Positions 8,938 to 17,679 of a stretch of 60,885 nt of DNA are shown one piece after another. The DNA lies in assembly GCF_003253705.1 (NCBI RefSeq), contig NZ_QKYU01000028.1, positions 1 to 60,885 on the forward strand, written 5' to 3'. The position numbers and the translations under genes were made by a program. Within the stretch, counting starts at the first letter, position 1. Every line of letters starts with the position of its first letter. The notes under the pieces were generated by a model, which saw nothing but the letters and a program-made list of their open reading frames with translations, searched no databases and was not told where the DNA came from. This stretch comes from Humitalea rosea. GTDB lineage: Bacteria; Pseudomonadota; Alphaproteobacteria; Acetobacterales; Acetobacteraceae.

Positions 8938-9354
8938 ATGCAGGCCTATTCGGTCACGGCGACACGGCTGGACGGCCATGGCACGCGCATGACCTGCAAA
9001 TCGGCGGCGTTCGTCGCCGACACCGATCCTGCCGGCCGTGCCGACGCCTTCAATCCGGCAGAGCTGCTGCTCGCGGCGGTCGCCGCTTGCATGCTCAAGG
9101 GTATCGAGCGCGTCACCCCGATGCTGGGCTTCGCGCTGCGCGGCGTGACGATCCACATGGCCGGGGAGCGGCAGGACGCCCCGCCACGCATGACCCGCAT
9201 CGACTACGAGATCCTGGTGGACACCGACGAGACCGATCGCCGGCTCGCGTTGCTGCACGAGAACGTCCGCAAATACGGCACGATCTCCAACACCATCGCC
9301 CTTGCCGTGCCGTTGAACGGCAGGCTGGAGCGCGCGCCCGCCACGGCGGGCTGA
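8938..9354 (+). CDS. OsmC-family protein lacking the second cysteine
   Basis: 138 aa. The OsmC fold is recognisable from AFNPAELLLAAVAACMLKGIERV, with the first conserved Cys at C51, and VRKYGTISNTIAL near the C-terminus. In peroxide-reducing OsmC/Ohr proteins this second segment reads K-Y-C-x-(V/I)-S-N-T; here the Cys is Gly. C20 is the only other cysteine. It may not be a thiol peroxidase; a non-peroxidase, metabolite- or sulfur-handling OsmC-like role fits better. It leads a plus-strand group with a permease, a mini-thioredoxin and a metal ATPase. Confidence 0.88.
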   Translation: MQAYSVTATRLDGHGTRMTCKSAAFVADTDPAGRADAFNPAELLLAAVAACMLKGIERVTPMLGFALRGVTIHMAGERQDAPPRMTRIDYEILVDTDETDRRLALLHENVRKYGTISNTIALAVPLNGRLERAPATAG

Positions 9355-9381
9355 CCCCACCGAAGCGAAAGGCACGTCAAC

Positions 9382-9489
9382 ATGGCCCAGCGCGCGATCA
9401 TCCTCGGCTCCCCGGCGCGCACAGCGATGCCCCCGGCTGCACGCCGTCCTCTGGAGCTTCCCCTCCGCCAGGAAAGCCCTGCCGCATGA
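9382..9489 (+). CDS. 35-aa small open frame, possibly a gene remnant
   Basis: Short frame MAQRAIILGSPARTA... ending in a TGA that overlaps the ATG of the permease gene (ATGA). Purine-rich GAAGCGAAAGG lies upstream. The start resembles the first strand of a flavodoxin-like fold (xxxILGSPxRx), so it could be the stump of a flavin reductase, or a small leader that couples translation to the permease. I cannot assign a function. Confidence 0.25.
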   Translation: MAQRAIILGSPARTAMPPAARRPLELPLRQESPAA

Positions 9490-10529
9490 GTGCCTCCACC
9501 CTCCGCCAGCCCTCATCGACCCCTTGGCTGGCCGGCACCCTGGCCGGGCTTCTGGTCTGGGCCGCGCTCTACAGCCAGCTGATCCCCTTCTCCGACTGGG
9601 CGGTGTCGCTGCTGCCGGTTGCTCCGCAGAGCCACCTCGGCCAGTCGCTGGCCTTCTTCCTCTATGACACGCCGAAGGTGCTGCTGCTGCTGACCCTGGT
9701 GGTCTTCGCCATGGGCGTGGTGCGGTCCTTCTTCTCACCGGAACGCACCCGCGCCCTGCTCGCCGGGCGGCGCGAGGGTGTGGGCAATGCGATGGCGGCC
9801 TCGCTCGGCATCCTCACGCCCTTCTGCTCCTGCTCCGCGATCCCGCTGTTCATCGGCTTCGTCTCGGCTGGCGTGCCGCTCGGCGTGACCTTCTCCTTCC
9901 TGATCGCGGCACCGATGGTGAATGAGGTCGCGCTTGGCCTGCTCTTCGCGCTGCTCGGCTGGAAGGTGGCGCTGACCTACCTCGGCTTCGGGCTTGCCAT
10001 CGCCATCACGGCGGGCTGGGTCATCGGCCAGCTCAGGTTGGAGAGCTGGCTGGAGCCCTGGGTGCTGAAGATCCATGCCGGCACCGCCGATATCCCGGAG
10101 GTGGCGGTCACCTGGCCCGACCGCATCCGTGCGGGCCTGGACTCGGTGAGGGATATCGTCGGCCGGGTCTGGTACTGGATCATCGCGGGCATCGCGATGG
10201 GAGCGCTGATCCATGGCTATGCGCCGGAGGATCTGCTCGCTTCCATCATGGGCAAGGACGCCTGGTGGTCGGTCCCGGCCGCCGTGCTGATCGGCATCCC
10301 GATGTATTCCAACGCCGCCGGCATCATTCCCGTGGTCGAGGCGTTGTTGGGCAAGGGCGCGGCGCTTGGCACCGTGCTGGCCTTCATGATGTCCGTGACC
10401 GCACTGTCGCTGCCGGAGATGATCATCCTGCGGAAGGTGCTGTCGGTGAAGCTGATCGCCGTCTTTGTCAGCGTGGTGGCGACCGGCATCCTTGCCGTGG
10501 GCTTTTTGTTCAACCTGCTTTTTTCCTGA
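9486..10529 (+). CDS. ArsP-like permease (COG0701/DUF318)
   Basis: 347-aa membrane protein with about eight to ten hydrophobic segments. The family signature PFCSCSAIPLFIGFVSAGVP (cysteines near residues 114 and 116) is followed by FLIAAPMVNEVALGLL, and the second half has IPMYSNAAGIIPVVEAL. Members export organoarsenicals or are of unknown substrate, and are often paired with a tiny CxxC thioredoxin, which is exactly the next gene (12-bp gap). The ATG overlaps the stop of a 35-aa frame. Linked to OsmC and a P1B-4 ATPase, it could handle a metal, metalloid or thiol compound; the substrate is unknown. Confidence 0.88.
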   Translation: MSASTLRQPSSTPWLAGTLAGLLVWAALYSQLIPFSDWAVSLLPVAPQSHLGQSLAFFLYDTPKVLLLLTLVVFAMGVVRSFFSPERTRALLAGRREGVGNAMAASLGILTPFCSCSAIPLFIGFVSAGVPLGVTFSFLIAAPMVNEVALGLLFALLGWKVALTYLGFGLAIAITAGWVIGQLRLESWLEPWVLKIHAGTADIPEVAVTWPDRIRAGLDSVRDIVGRVWYWIIAGIAMGALIHGYAPEDLLASIMGKDAWWSVPAAVLIGIPMYSNAAGIIPVVEALLGKGAALGTVLAFMMSVTALSLPEMIILRKVLSVKLIAVFVSVVATGILAVGFLFNLLFS

Positions 10530-10541
10530 GGGGCCGCTGCC

Positions 10542-10778
10542 ATGAAAAACGTGAAGGTACTCGGACCGGGCTGCAAACGCTGCGAAGCCATGGCGCAGAT
10601 GGTCAATGACGCCGCCGCCAAACTCGGTGTCGAGGTTTCGGTGGAGAAGGTCAGCGACTATGCCGAGATCGCCGGCTTCGGCGTCGTCTCGACGCCGGGG
10701 CTGGTGGTGGATGGCAAGGTCGTCCACGCCGGCGGCCTGCCGAAGCCTGAGGATGTGGCACGCTGGATCGGCGCCTAG
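10542..10778 (+). CDS. Small thioredoxin-fold protein with CKRC active site
   Basis: 78 aa, the redox-active-disulfide protein family. MKNVKVLGPGCKRCEAM has the CxxC (CKRC, C11-C14) after the first strand, and VVSTPGLVVDGKVVHAGGLP supplies the cis-proline loop and last strands. No signal peptide, so it is cytoplasmic. It lies 12 bp after the permease gene. The family habitually neighbours COG0701 permeases and probably passes a thiol-bound substrate or reducing equivalents to it (inference). Confidence 0.92.
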   Translation: MKNVKVLGPGCKRCEAMAQMVNDAAAKLGVEVSVEKVSDYAEIAGFGVVSTPGLVVDGKVVHAGGLPKPEDVARWIGA

Positions 10779-10799
10779 CGAAGCCGGCGCACATAACCG

Positions 10800-13220
10800 G
10801 TGCCGCGCCTCAAACTCGATCTCGGCATCCTGCTGCCCGACGCTCCCGGCGAGGCTGATGCCTGCGTCTGGCGGCTGATCAACGACCTCAACGGCCGTGA
10901 CGGCATTGGGCAGGTGCATGTCCTGCCCGCATCCGGCGACAAGCCCGCGCAGCTTTGCATCCACTACGACCCCGCCGTGGCCAGCCTTGTCCGCGTCCGC
11001 GAGATCGCCGAGGCCGCCGGCGCACAGCTGACCGAACGCTTCGGCCATGTGCTGTGGGAGGTCGAAGGGCTGCAGGATGCACGACGCGCCCGCACTGTCA
11101 CCGACCTGCTGTCCCGGCTGCCCGGGGTCATGGAGGCGGATGCCTCGGTGGCCGGGCTGGTTCGCATCGAGTTCGATCGGGCAGCGACATCCGAAGCCGC
11201 CCTGCGCAGCGCGCTCGGCGACATGGGCGTGGGGCTGCGCGGCGAGGCGCATGAAGAGGCCGGACATGAGCATGGCGGCCCCTTCGGCGCCAACTCGGAG
11301 CTGATCTTCGCGCTGCTCAGCGGTGCGCTGCTGGTCGCGGGCTTTTTGGTCTCCTGGCTGGCCGCGGCCCCTGCCTGGCTGCCTGTGGCGCTGTATGTCG
11401 GCGCCTATTGCTTCGGCGGCTACTACACGCTGCGCGAGGCGGTCGACACCATCCGCCTCGGCCGCTTCGAGATCGATACGCTGATGCTGGTCGCGGCCGC
11501 GGGTGCCGCCGCACTGGACAAATGGGCCGAGGGCGCACTGCTGCTTTTCCTGTTCAGCATTGGCCATGCACTGGAACACTACGCCATGGGCCGCGCCCGG
11601 CGGGCGATCGAAGCGCTGGGCGAGCTTGCCCCGCCAACCGCGGAGCTCCGTCGTGACGGTGTCGTGCGCGAGGTTCCGGTCGCCGAACTGGTGGTTGGCG
11701 ATACCATCCTGGTGCGGCCAAACACACGCATCCCGGCCGATGGCTTCGTGATCCTCGGCGAAAGCAGCGTGGACCAGGCGGCCATCACCGGCGAGAGCGT
11801 GCCGGTGGACAAGCGCGCGGTCGAGGACTCCGCCCGGGCGGCGCTGCGCCCGGAGGGGCTATTGGCGGAGAACCGCGTCTATGCCGGCACCATCAATGGT
11901 GCCGGTGCGCTGGAGGTGCAGGTCATCCGGCTGGCCGCCGATACCTCGCTCGCGCGGCTGGTACGGATGGTGAATGAGGCGGAGGCCCAGAAGTCCCCCA
12001 CGCAACGCTTCACCGATCGGTTTGAGCGTGTCTTCGTGCCGGTCGTGCTGGCCTCGGTCGTCGTGCTGCTGTTCGCCTGGATCATCATCGATGAGAGTTT
12101 TGGCGTGAGCTTCTACCGCGCCATGGCGGTGCTGGTTGCCGCCAGCCCCTGCGCGCTGGCGATCTCGACACCGAGCGCGGTGCTGTCAGGCGTCGCGCGT
12201 GCCGCACGCGGGGGCGTGCTGGTGAAGGGCGGCGGCCCCTTGGAGAACCTCGGCAAGCTGGGCGCCATCGCCTTCGACAAGACCGGCACGCTGACGGAGG
12301 GCAAGCCGCGGGTGACGGAGGTGCTGCCGGCGTCCGGTGTTGAGGAGCGCGATCTGCTGCTCGTCGCCATCGCCGTCGAGGCGCTGAGCGACCACCCGCT
12401 CGCCGCCGCCGTGGCGCGTGATGGGCAGGCGCGGCTGGGCGAGGGCATCGCGGTGCCGGAGGCCACGGAGTTGCAGAGCATTACCGGCCGCGGCCTGTCC
12501 GCCAGGATCGGTGCCGATCCGGTCTTCGTCGGCAAGGCGGCGCTGTTCGCGGAAATCGATGGGCCGCCGCTGACGGCGGAACTCCAGGCCATGATCGCCG
12601 ATCTTGAGGCGCGTGGCCGCACCACCATGATCGTGCGGCGGGGCGGGCAGTATCTCGGCGCGATAGGCCTGATGGACACGCCGCGCGAGGCGGCCTCAGG
12701 GGTGATCCTGCGCCTGCGCAAGCTCGGCATTTCCCGCATGGTGATGATGTCGGGCGACAACCGTCGCGTTGCCGAGGCGGTGGCGCAGCAGGTCGGGCTG
12801 GACGAGGCCTGGGGTGACCTGATGCCCGAGGACAAGGTCGCGGCGATCCAGCGCTTCCGGGCCGAGCAGGAGGTCGCCATGGTCGGCGATGGCGTGAACG
12901 ACGCGCCCGCCATGGCCCATGCCACCGTTGGCATCGCCATGGGTGCCGCGGGATCGGATGTGGCGCTGGAGACCGCCGATGTGGCCTTGATGGGAGACGA
13001 CCTGACGCACCTGCCCTTCGTGATCGGGCTGAGCCGTGGCACCAACCGGATCATCCGGCAGAACCTTTGGATCAGCCTGGGCATGGTGGCCTTGCTGGTG
13101 CCGGCGACACTGTTCGGCCTGCAACTCGGCGCGGCGGTGGTCTTCCATGAAGGGTCCACCCTGCTGGTCGTGGCCAATGCCTTGCGGCTCCTGGCCTACC
13201 GCGATCCGACGGAGACGTAA
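10800..13220 (+). CDS. P1B-4-type heavy-metal-translocating ATPase
   Basis: 806 aa from a GTG start, 21 bp after the thioredoxin gene. P-type ATPase landmarks: ITGESVP (~residue 330), the metal-site SPC in AASPCALAISTPS (~449), phosphorylation motif DKTGTLTEG (~493), HPLAA (~531), GDGVNDAPA (~696) and the C-terminal HEGSTLLVV (~783). SPC plus HEG-x-T is the P1B-4 signature (Co, Zn, Fe(II), haem-linked). The first ~155 residues look like two ferredoxin-like metal-binding folds but lack the usual CxxC; a short HEEAGHEHGG stretch follows instead. Export of Co/Zn/Fe from the cytoplasm is the best guess. Part of the OsmC-permease-thioredoxin group. Confidence 0.93.
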   Translation: MPRLKLDLGILLPDAPGEADACVWRLINDLNGRDGIGQVHVLPASGDKPAQLCIHYDPAVASLVRVREIAEAAGAQLTERFGHVLWEVEGLQDARRARTVTDLLSRLPGVMEADASVAGLVRIEFDRAATSEAALRSALGDMGVGLRGEAHEEAGHEHGGPFGANSELIFALLSGALLVAGFLVSWLAAAPAWLPVALYVGAYCFGGYYTLREAVDTIRLGRFEIDTLMLVAAAGAAALDKWAEGALLLFLFSIGHALEHYAMGRARRAIEALGELAPPTAELRRDGVVREVPVAELVVGDTILVRPNTRIPADGFVILGESSVDQAAITGESVPVDKRAVEDSARAALRPEGLLAENRVYAGTINGAGALEVQVIRLAADTSLARLVRMVNEAEAQKSPTQRFTDRFERVFVPVVLASVVVLLFAWIIIDESFGVSFYRAMAVLVAASPCALAISTPSAVLSGVARAARGGVLVKGGGPLENLGKLGAIAFDKTGTLTEGKPRVTEVLPASGVEERDLLLVAIAVEALSDHPLAAAVARDGQARLGEGIAVPEATELQSITGRGLSARIGADPVFVGKAALFAEIDGPPLTAELQAMIADLEARGRTTMIVRRGGQYLGAIGLMDTPREAASGVILRLRKLGISRMVMMSGDNRRVAEAVAQQVGLDEAWGDLMPEDKVAAIQRFRAEQEVAMVGDGVNDAPAMAHATVGIAMGAAGSDVALETADVALMGDDLTHLPFVIGLSRGTNRIIRQNLWISLGMVALLVPATLFGLQLGAAVVFHEGSTLLVVANALRLLAYRDPTET

Positions 13221-13387
13221 GCGCGTATCTGTGAGTTGTTCGCCCTATCGGGCAGCATGGCGACGTGCACGCCCCTCTCGCTCGGGCCGCTCGGTCATGG
13301 CCGGGCATCGGTAAAGCAGATCAGAAGCGGGTTGGAACGACGCATTCCCGCCGCCGGTTAAGAGCCGACCGGCGAAACAGTATCTCC

Positions 13388-15643
13388 TTATTCAGCCAGC
13401 CTGATCGACGCGCGTTCAAATCCAAGGCGGAAGCGGCAGCCATTGGCTTGCGTGCCGTCGAACACGGCAACAAGCATCATTTCGACGCTGCCCAAAGTGG
13501 CGGAGGGCGCCAGTAGACGCGGCGTGCGGAGGACCAGGCGCTGTACGGTCCCGACTGGCCAAAACCCCACCTCGGGCGGATCGAAGGCATGGGCGACGGA
13601 TAGCGGCGAGGCATCGCCCGGCGAGCAGACCAGACGCGCATCGACGCCGCGCAGCCCGCCTGTGGCCGCCTGCACCAGTACGCTCACCCTGCCCTGGATA
13701 AGGCGCCCGGCGAGGCCCGCGGGCGGACGAAGCCTGACGCGTATCCCTGCTATGGCATGGGTCCGGTCCGATCGCACCGAATCAGCAAGAACCCAGGTCG
13801 CCATTCCGATGCCATCCACGGACGCCGCCGTCTCCAGGCGCATCGAGCCTGCCTGGAGCGTGCCGCCAAAGATGCACGTCCAGCCCGGCGGAATGTTTCC
13901 CTGCCAGGGTGGGTTGGCCACTTCCGTGGGATCGCCCTTCATCAGCCCATTCGGGATGATGTTTCCGTAGATATTGGACTCGGGGGCGTAGAAGTCTCGT
14001 TCGTCCGTCAGCAAGGCCGCTTGGGGCAGGTTGGGGCGAATGGCATCCGCCAATCGCTCTCCGATCCGCCAGGCGTTCCATGGCACGACGGCTGCGTCCT
14101 CAGAGGACTGCGGCGCGGTCCGCTCACCGGTGTCCACAAGATGGACACGCTGATGCTCCGCCGCATAGGCCGTGGCGAACAGCCGAAACCTATCTGACCG
14201 GGCAGCCAGAACTTCAGCGGCAGTTTGGCCAGGCGGCGTCCAATCCTCGACAATGAAAAGATGCAGGCCAGCATCGCGCAACGCATCCCATGTCTGGCGC
14301 ATGGCCGTCTCGGTATCTTCAACCGAGAGAGGGGAGTCGCCTGACGCCGGATCGATCAAACTGGCTGAATAGATGCAGGCCCAATAGCATTGTCGCGCCA
14401 GCAACGCCGGTACCTTGCCCAACAGGTCCTGCGCCAGGCCGGTTTCGTCACCGAAATTATCCTCGGCCTCGAACTCCAGCGCACCATCCAGGAGCATGTC
14501 AGCCCATGTCGCGAAGCCCTTCCCCGAATGATATTTCTGCACCGGGCCGCTGCCTGCCGCCGAGCTAACACGGGTGGACGCCGCAAGTCCGCGGTTACCC
14601 AATAGGGCAACGCGTGGGCCAGGATTTGGCCAAGGGATGGGCTTGCTGGCCACGGGCGCAATTATGCGGGCGAAGGGACGCAGATCCAGAGTGCGGCCGC
14701 CCGACAAGGCATTGGCCAGGGCCAGCGCCTCCTCCTGCGACGGGGCCGGCGTTCGCCCGAGCATCTGTGCCATCAACAGGAAGGGAGGCGCCCCCACATC
14801 CGGGAAGACATAGCTGAGGTAACGCTCGGCCTGTTGGGTGACCACCACATCCGGACGCGCCATCGCCACGAGTTCCTCATGGAACCAACGGGTACGGCAG
14901 AAGATGACGCGTCGGAAAAAGAAGGACAGTACGGGTAGGGTTTGATGCAGGTAGCTGTCGCCAAAAATGAGCAGCGTGCCGCGTGCCAGGGGCGCCGCAC
15001 TTTCCACCAGCACCATGCGACCATCGTTCACCGGCCGAACATAATCATGCGGCAAGCCGTTCTCGAAGGTCTGGATCCGGTGCGCCAGCCTGAAGGTGAC
15101 CGTCGGCTCCGACTGCTTGGGATCGAGCTTGCGGCCGAGGTCACCGCAGAACTCTTCTGGTGCCGGTATCAGGCAGGCGCGGGCGGCGGCTTCCGCCTCC
15201 GCGACGTCTGCGGCACTTCGGCCGCTGGCCAAAGCCAAAAGGCGCGAGGCCACGATCTTGCCGAAAGGCGCCCAATGCGTGTCAGTGCGGTAATAGGTGG
15301 GACCTGCCGTCTCGGCGCGAAGTTCCGCGATGGGATCGATCATCCCTTCGCATCCGCCCTCAGCGTATTGCTGCGCCAGGCCGCCCGTATCGCGCAGCGG
15401 GAATTGCTCCGACACCACGCGATATTTTTCAGGCGCAATCATATGCACGAAGGAAAAACCCATGCGTGCGGCGGCGTCGCGGCGAAATTCGAGATTATCG
15501 CGCATGTTCGCGATGGAATCCGGGCGGATGACCGTCTCGCCGGTCGCAAAGCGCAACACGCCATGGTTGCCGCCGGCAAGATACAACTCGCCTTCAAGAC
15601 CAAACAGGACGTCATTTTCGACGCGGAGGTGACTGAGGTCCAA
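13388..15643 (-). CDS. AlgJ/AlgX-like SGNH protein with second SGNH-like and C-terminal beta domain
   Basis: 751 aa from a TTG start; an in-frame stop only six codons upstream limits the start. Residues ~20-310 resemble the SGNH hydrolase domain of alginate acetyltransferases AlgJ/AlgX: TYYRTDTHWAPFGK (Asp-His pair) and LIFGDSYLHQ (GDS serine). Residues ~345-540 read as a second SGNH-like domain (VALLGNRGL, NFGDETGLAQDLLGKVPALL, a Tyr-rich strand, then VPWNAWRIGERLADAI) in which the GDSL serine and the DxxH pair appear lost. The last ~200 residues are a beta-rich, possibly carbohydrate-binding region (PPGWTCIFGGTLQAGSMRLE). No signal peptide was seen. Likely role: O-acylation of a surface glycan (inference). 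It converges on the metal ATPase. Confidence 0.65.
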   Translation of the reverse strand: MDLSHLRVENDVLFGLEGELYLAGGNHGVLRFATGETVIRPDSIANMRDNLEFRRDAAARMGFSFVHMIAPEKYRVVSEQFPLRDTGGLAQQYAEGGCEGMIDPIAELRAETAGPTYYRTDTHWAPFGKIVASRLLALASGRSAADVAEAEAAARACLIPAPEEFCGDLGRKLDPKQSEPTVTFRLAHRIQTFENGLPHDYVRPVNDGRMVLVESAAPLARGTLLIFGDSYLHQTLPVLSFFFRRVIFCRTRWFHEELVAMARPDVVVTQQAERYLSYVFPDVGAPPFLLMAQMLGRTPAPSQEEALALANALSGGRTLDLRPFARIIAPVASKPIPWPNPGPRVALLGNRGLAASTRVSSAAGSGPVQKYHSGKGFATWADMLLDGALEFEAEDNFGDETGLAQDLLGKVPALLARQCYWACIYSASLIDPASGDSPLSVEDTETAMRQTWDALRDAGLHLFIVEDWTPPGQTAAEVLAARSDRFRLFATAYAAEHQRVHLVDTGERTAPQSSEDAAVVPWNAWRIGERLADAIRPNLPQAALLTDERDFYAPESNIYGNIIPNGLMKGDPTEVANPPWQGNIPPGWTCIFGGTLQAGSMRLETAASVDGIGMATWVLADSVRSDRTHAIAGIRVRLRPPAGLAGRLIQGRVSVLVQAATGGLRGVDARLVCSPGDASPLSVAHAFDPPEVGFWPVGTVQRLVLRTPRLLAPSATLGSVEMMLVAVFDGTQANGCRFRLGFERASIRLAE

Positions 15644-15687
15644 AGGGTATTGTTTCTTTCAGATTGACGTCTCGAAAGCTACCGTTG

Positions 15688-15725
15688 GGGGGCGGGCGAG
15701 GCAAGCCGCAGGCAAGCCCGCCCCC
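15688..15725. terminator. GC-rich hairpin between glycan genes
   Basis: Exact 10-base inverted repeat (GGGGGCGGGC / GCCCGCCCCC) around an 18-nt loop, inside the 263-bp gap between the FkbM gene and the SGNH gene. No T-run follows on either strand. It could end the FkbM-containing transcript or be a repeat element. The rest of this gap (15644-15906) shows no gene. Confidence 0.5.
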
Positions 15726-15906
15726 TCCCTCCCATGCGCCACACCTGCGACCATGGAAACCGCATTCAAAGCCCTTCCCCAAGCGACTGCCTCGCCTGGA
15801 AGGGCGGAAGATGACGCTTGGCAGGCGAAGCAAGGCCTATGCGAGCAGCCACCTCGGCGTCACCGAAGAGATGACTGCGACCCCGCGATGCCTGGAGCAA
15901 GTTGAC

Positions 15907-16845
15907 CTAGTCCACCCGGGTCGCAAAAACGCAGCTCGACGCCGCCTGATGCGCATGCCGAAGGGGGCGAAAGCTGTGCTGGCGCTCCGACCACGCCGAG
16001 CGGCCTACGTGGAACCCGAACCCCTGTTCAGCCAAGCTGTTCAGCACCGGCAGCAGCGTACCGCCGCCGGCTGTGCTGGCCGCCATGTGGCACTCCACGA
16101 AGATGAACCGGCAACGCCGAAGCAATGCGCCTGCTTCCGGCAAGGCCTCGGCTTCGGCACCCTCGATATCGATCTTCAGCAGATCGATGGCCGGCTCCTG
16201 CTCCAGTATCTGGGACAGTGGGATCACGTCGACCGGCAAGCCCGCGCTGCCCTCCGCCCCTCGCGCAAGGTGGCCCGCCATGGAAGCATCCGGCCGGGAC
16301 ATGAAGACGTCCTGGCGCAGGCTGCCGCCGACGGCCGCCTGATGCAGATGCACATCCTCGAAACGATTGCGCCGGACATTCGCCTGGAGCGTTGCAAACA
16401 GTCCTGGGTCGGGCTCGAAAGCGATGACTCGCGCCTTCGGGTATCGGCGCTTCGTGAAATAGGTGGCCAGGCCGATATTGGCGCCGCAATCCACGATGAC
16501 CGGCACCTCGGGCAGCGGCGGCGGAATGAAATACTCCTCCCGCACCACGATCTCATCCAGCATGACCTGCAAGCTGGCCCGGTCCTTGAAGGCCCAGTGC
16601 CGGTTCAGGACGATATCTCGGCCCTCGCAGAGCGCGTCGAGAACCACGTCCCAGGCGTCCCATTCCGACGTCAGCATCCCCGCGCGCAACCGCGCCACGA
16701 CAGCGGATTGCAGCGCAGCGGGCACAAAAAGATCGAGAGCCCGAAGGATCCGCGTGAACTCCGCCGCACGTGGCGACGCATTCAAGCCTTCGGCAGACAG
16801 GAAATCCTGAATCTCGGACAAGGGAGAGTCCTTCTGGACGGTCAT
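15907..16845 (-). CDS. FkbM-family SAM-dependent methyltransferase
   Basis: 312 aa. The FkbM domain spans roughly residues 110-290: SAM loop VIVDCGANIGLATYFTKR, VIAFEPDPGLFATLQANV, and the family hallmark LLKIDIEGAEAEALPEAG. The N-terminal ~100 residues are helical (LRALDLFVPAALQSAVVARL). The ATG overlaps the stop of the upstream gene by 4 bp, so it is the last gene of a four-gene minus-strand group. FkbM enzymes O-methylate sugars or small molecules; here the neighbours point to a glycan. Confidence 0.88.
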   Translation of the reverse strand: MTVQKDSPLSEIQDFLSAEGLNASPRAAEFTRILRALDLFVPAALQSAVVARLRAGMLTSEWDAWDVVLDALCEGRDIVLNRHWAFKDRASLQVMLDEIVVREEYFIPPPLPEVPVIVDCGANIGLATYFTKRRYPKARVIAFEPDPGLFATLQANVRRNRFEDVHLHQAAVGGSLRQDVFMSRPDASMAGHLARGAEGSAGLPVDVIPLSQILEQEPAIDLLKIDIEGAEAEALPEAGALLRRCRFIFVECHMAASTAGGGTLLPVLNSLAEQGFGFHVGRSAWSERQHSFRPLRHAHQAASSCVFATRVD

Positions 16846-17666
16846 ACTTCATTCTCGATGCGGGTGCGCGGGATGGTATCGGCCGCCAGGGACTTGTGAG
16901 ACACGACCTTGAGCTCAATGCCCTTGCCGTTGAGCCACCCTTGCCAATCGGCCGAGACAGAGGCGCAGTCATCGACCTCCTCAGGGATGATCCGCGGCCG
17001 ATTGTAGACAACACCACGATCATGCAGGAAGCGGTTGCGCTCGGCCACATCCTCGATGTCGCGCGACTGCCGGATGATGCGCACCACCTCGGGTGAGGTC
17101 GTGTCGTAGAAATGCGGCATCTGCGGCGTGTTGCGGACCCCCACATCCCAACCGAGGGTGACCACTTCGCTGACCTTGAAGTGCTCGGCCATATAAAACC
17201 CAACCTCGTAGAGCACACCAGGACCCCAGGGTCGCTCGAGGGTTTTGGAGAACATGTAATCGTCGAAGCGCTTGGACAGCGCCAGTTGGTCGTCGCGGCT
17301 GGATGGCCGCGGAATCTGCAACTCGATGTCACCGTCGAGGAAGACCGGCGGATCATTCTTGCCGGATTCGCGGATCACAACAGGCCGTGCATCGCCAAAG
17401 CTGTAGCGCCGGAAATTCCAGGAGTTCAACACCAGGTAGTCGCCCTGGGTCGGCACATAGTCCAACGCCTGCTTGAGCGCCACGACCAGCTTGCCCGTCA
17501 GCAGCTCGTCCAATTGAGCCGGCGTATATTCCGCAAGCGATGGTCCACAGCCGAGAATGAACATCTTCTCGCCCTCATAGGCGGAGGCGAGACGTTCGAA
17601 TTTCTCGGCTAGAGGCACGGAGGGGTCCGTCAGGAGCGGCTGAAGCGCCAGGGTCGTCTTGTGCAT
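16842..17666 (-). CDS. Rossmann-like protein with GCGPSL motif (MptE/DUF115- or GT42-like)
   Basis: 274 aa of uncertain function. KMFILGCGPSLAEYTPAQL resembles the nucleotide-binding opening of DUF115/MptE-like proteins and of GT42 sialyltransferases (GNGPSL), followed by alternating strands and helices (VVALKQALDYVPTQGDYLVL) and VLYEVGFYMAEHFKVSEVVT, where such enzymes place the second nucleotide contact. It sits in a tight operon (4-bp overlap downstream, 13-bp gap upstream) with a glycosyltransferase and FkbM-type proteins, so a glycosyltransferase acting on a surface glycan or protein is a reasonable inference. No further assignment. Confidence 0.55.
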   Translation of the reverse strand: MHKTTLALQPLLTDPSVPLAEKFERLASAYEGEKMFILGCGPSLAEYTPAQLDELLTGKLVVALKQALDYVPTQGDYLVLNSWNFRRYSFGDARPVVIRESGKNDPPVFLDGDIELQIPRPSSRDDQLALSKRFDDYMFSKTLERPWGPGVLYEVGFYMAEHFKVSEVVTLGWDVGVRNTPQMPHFYDTTSPEVVRIIRQSRDIEDVAERNRFLHDRGVVYNRPRIIPEEVDDCASVSADWQGWLNGKGIELKVVSHKSLAADTIPRTRIENEV

Positions 17667-17679
17667 GCGGCGTGTCGCC

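Noticed and set aside
9735-11579. 614-codon minus-strand frame opposite the permease and ATPase
   Set aside because: Overlaps three well-supported genes on the other strand; no motif.
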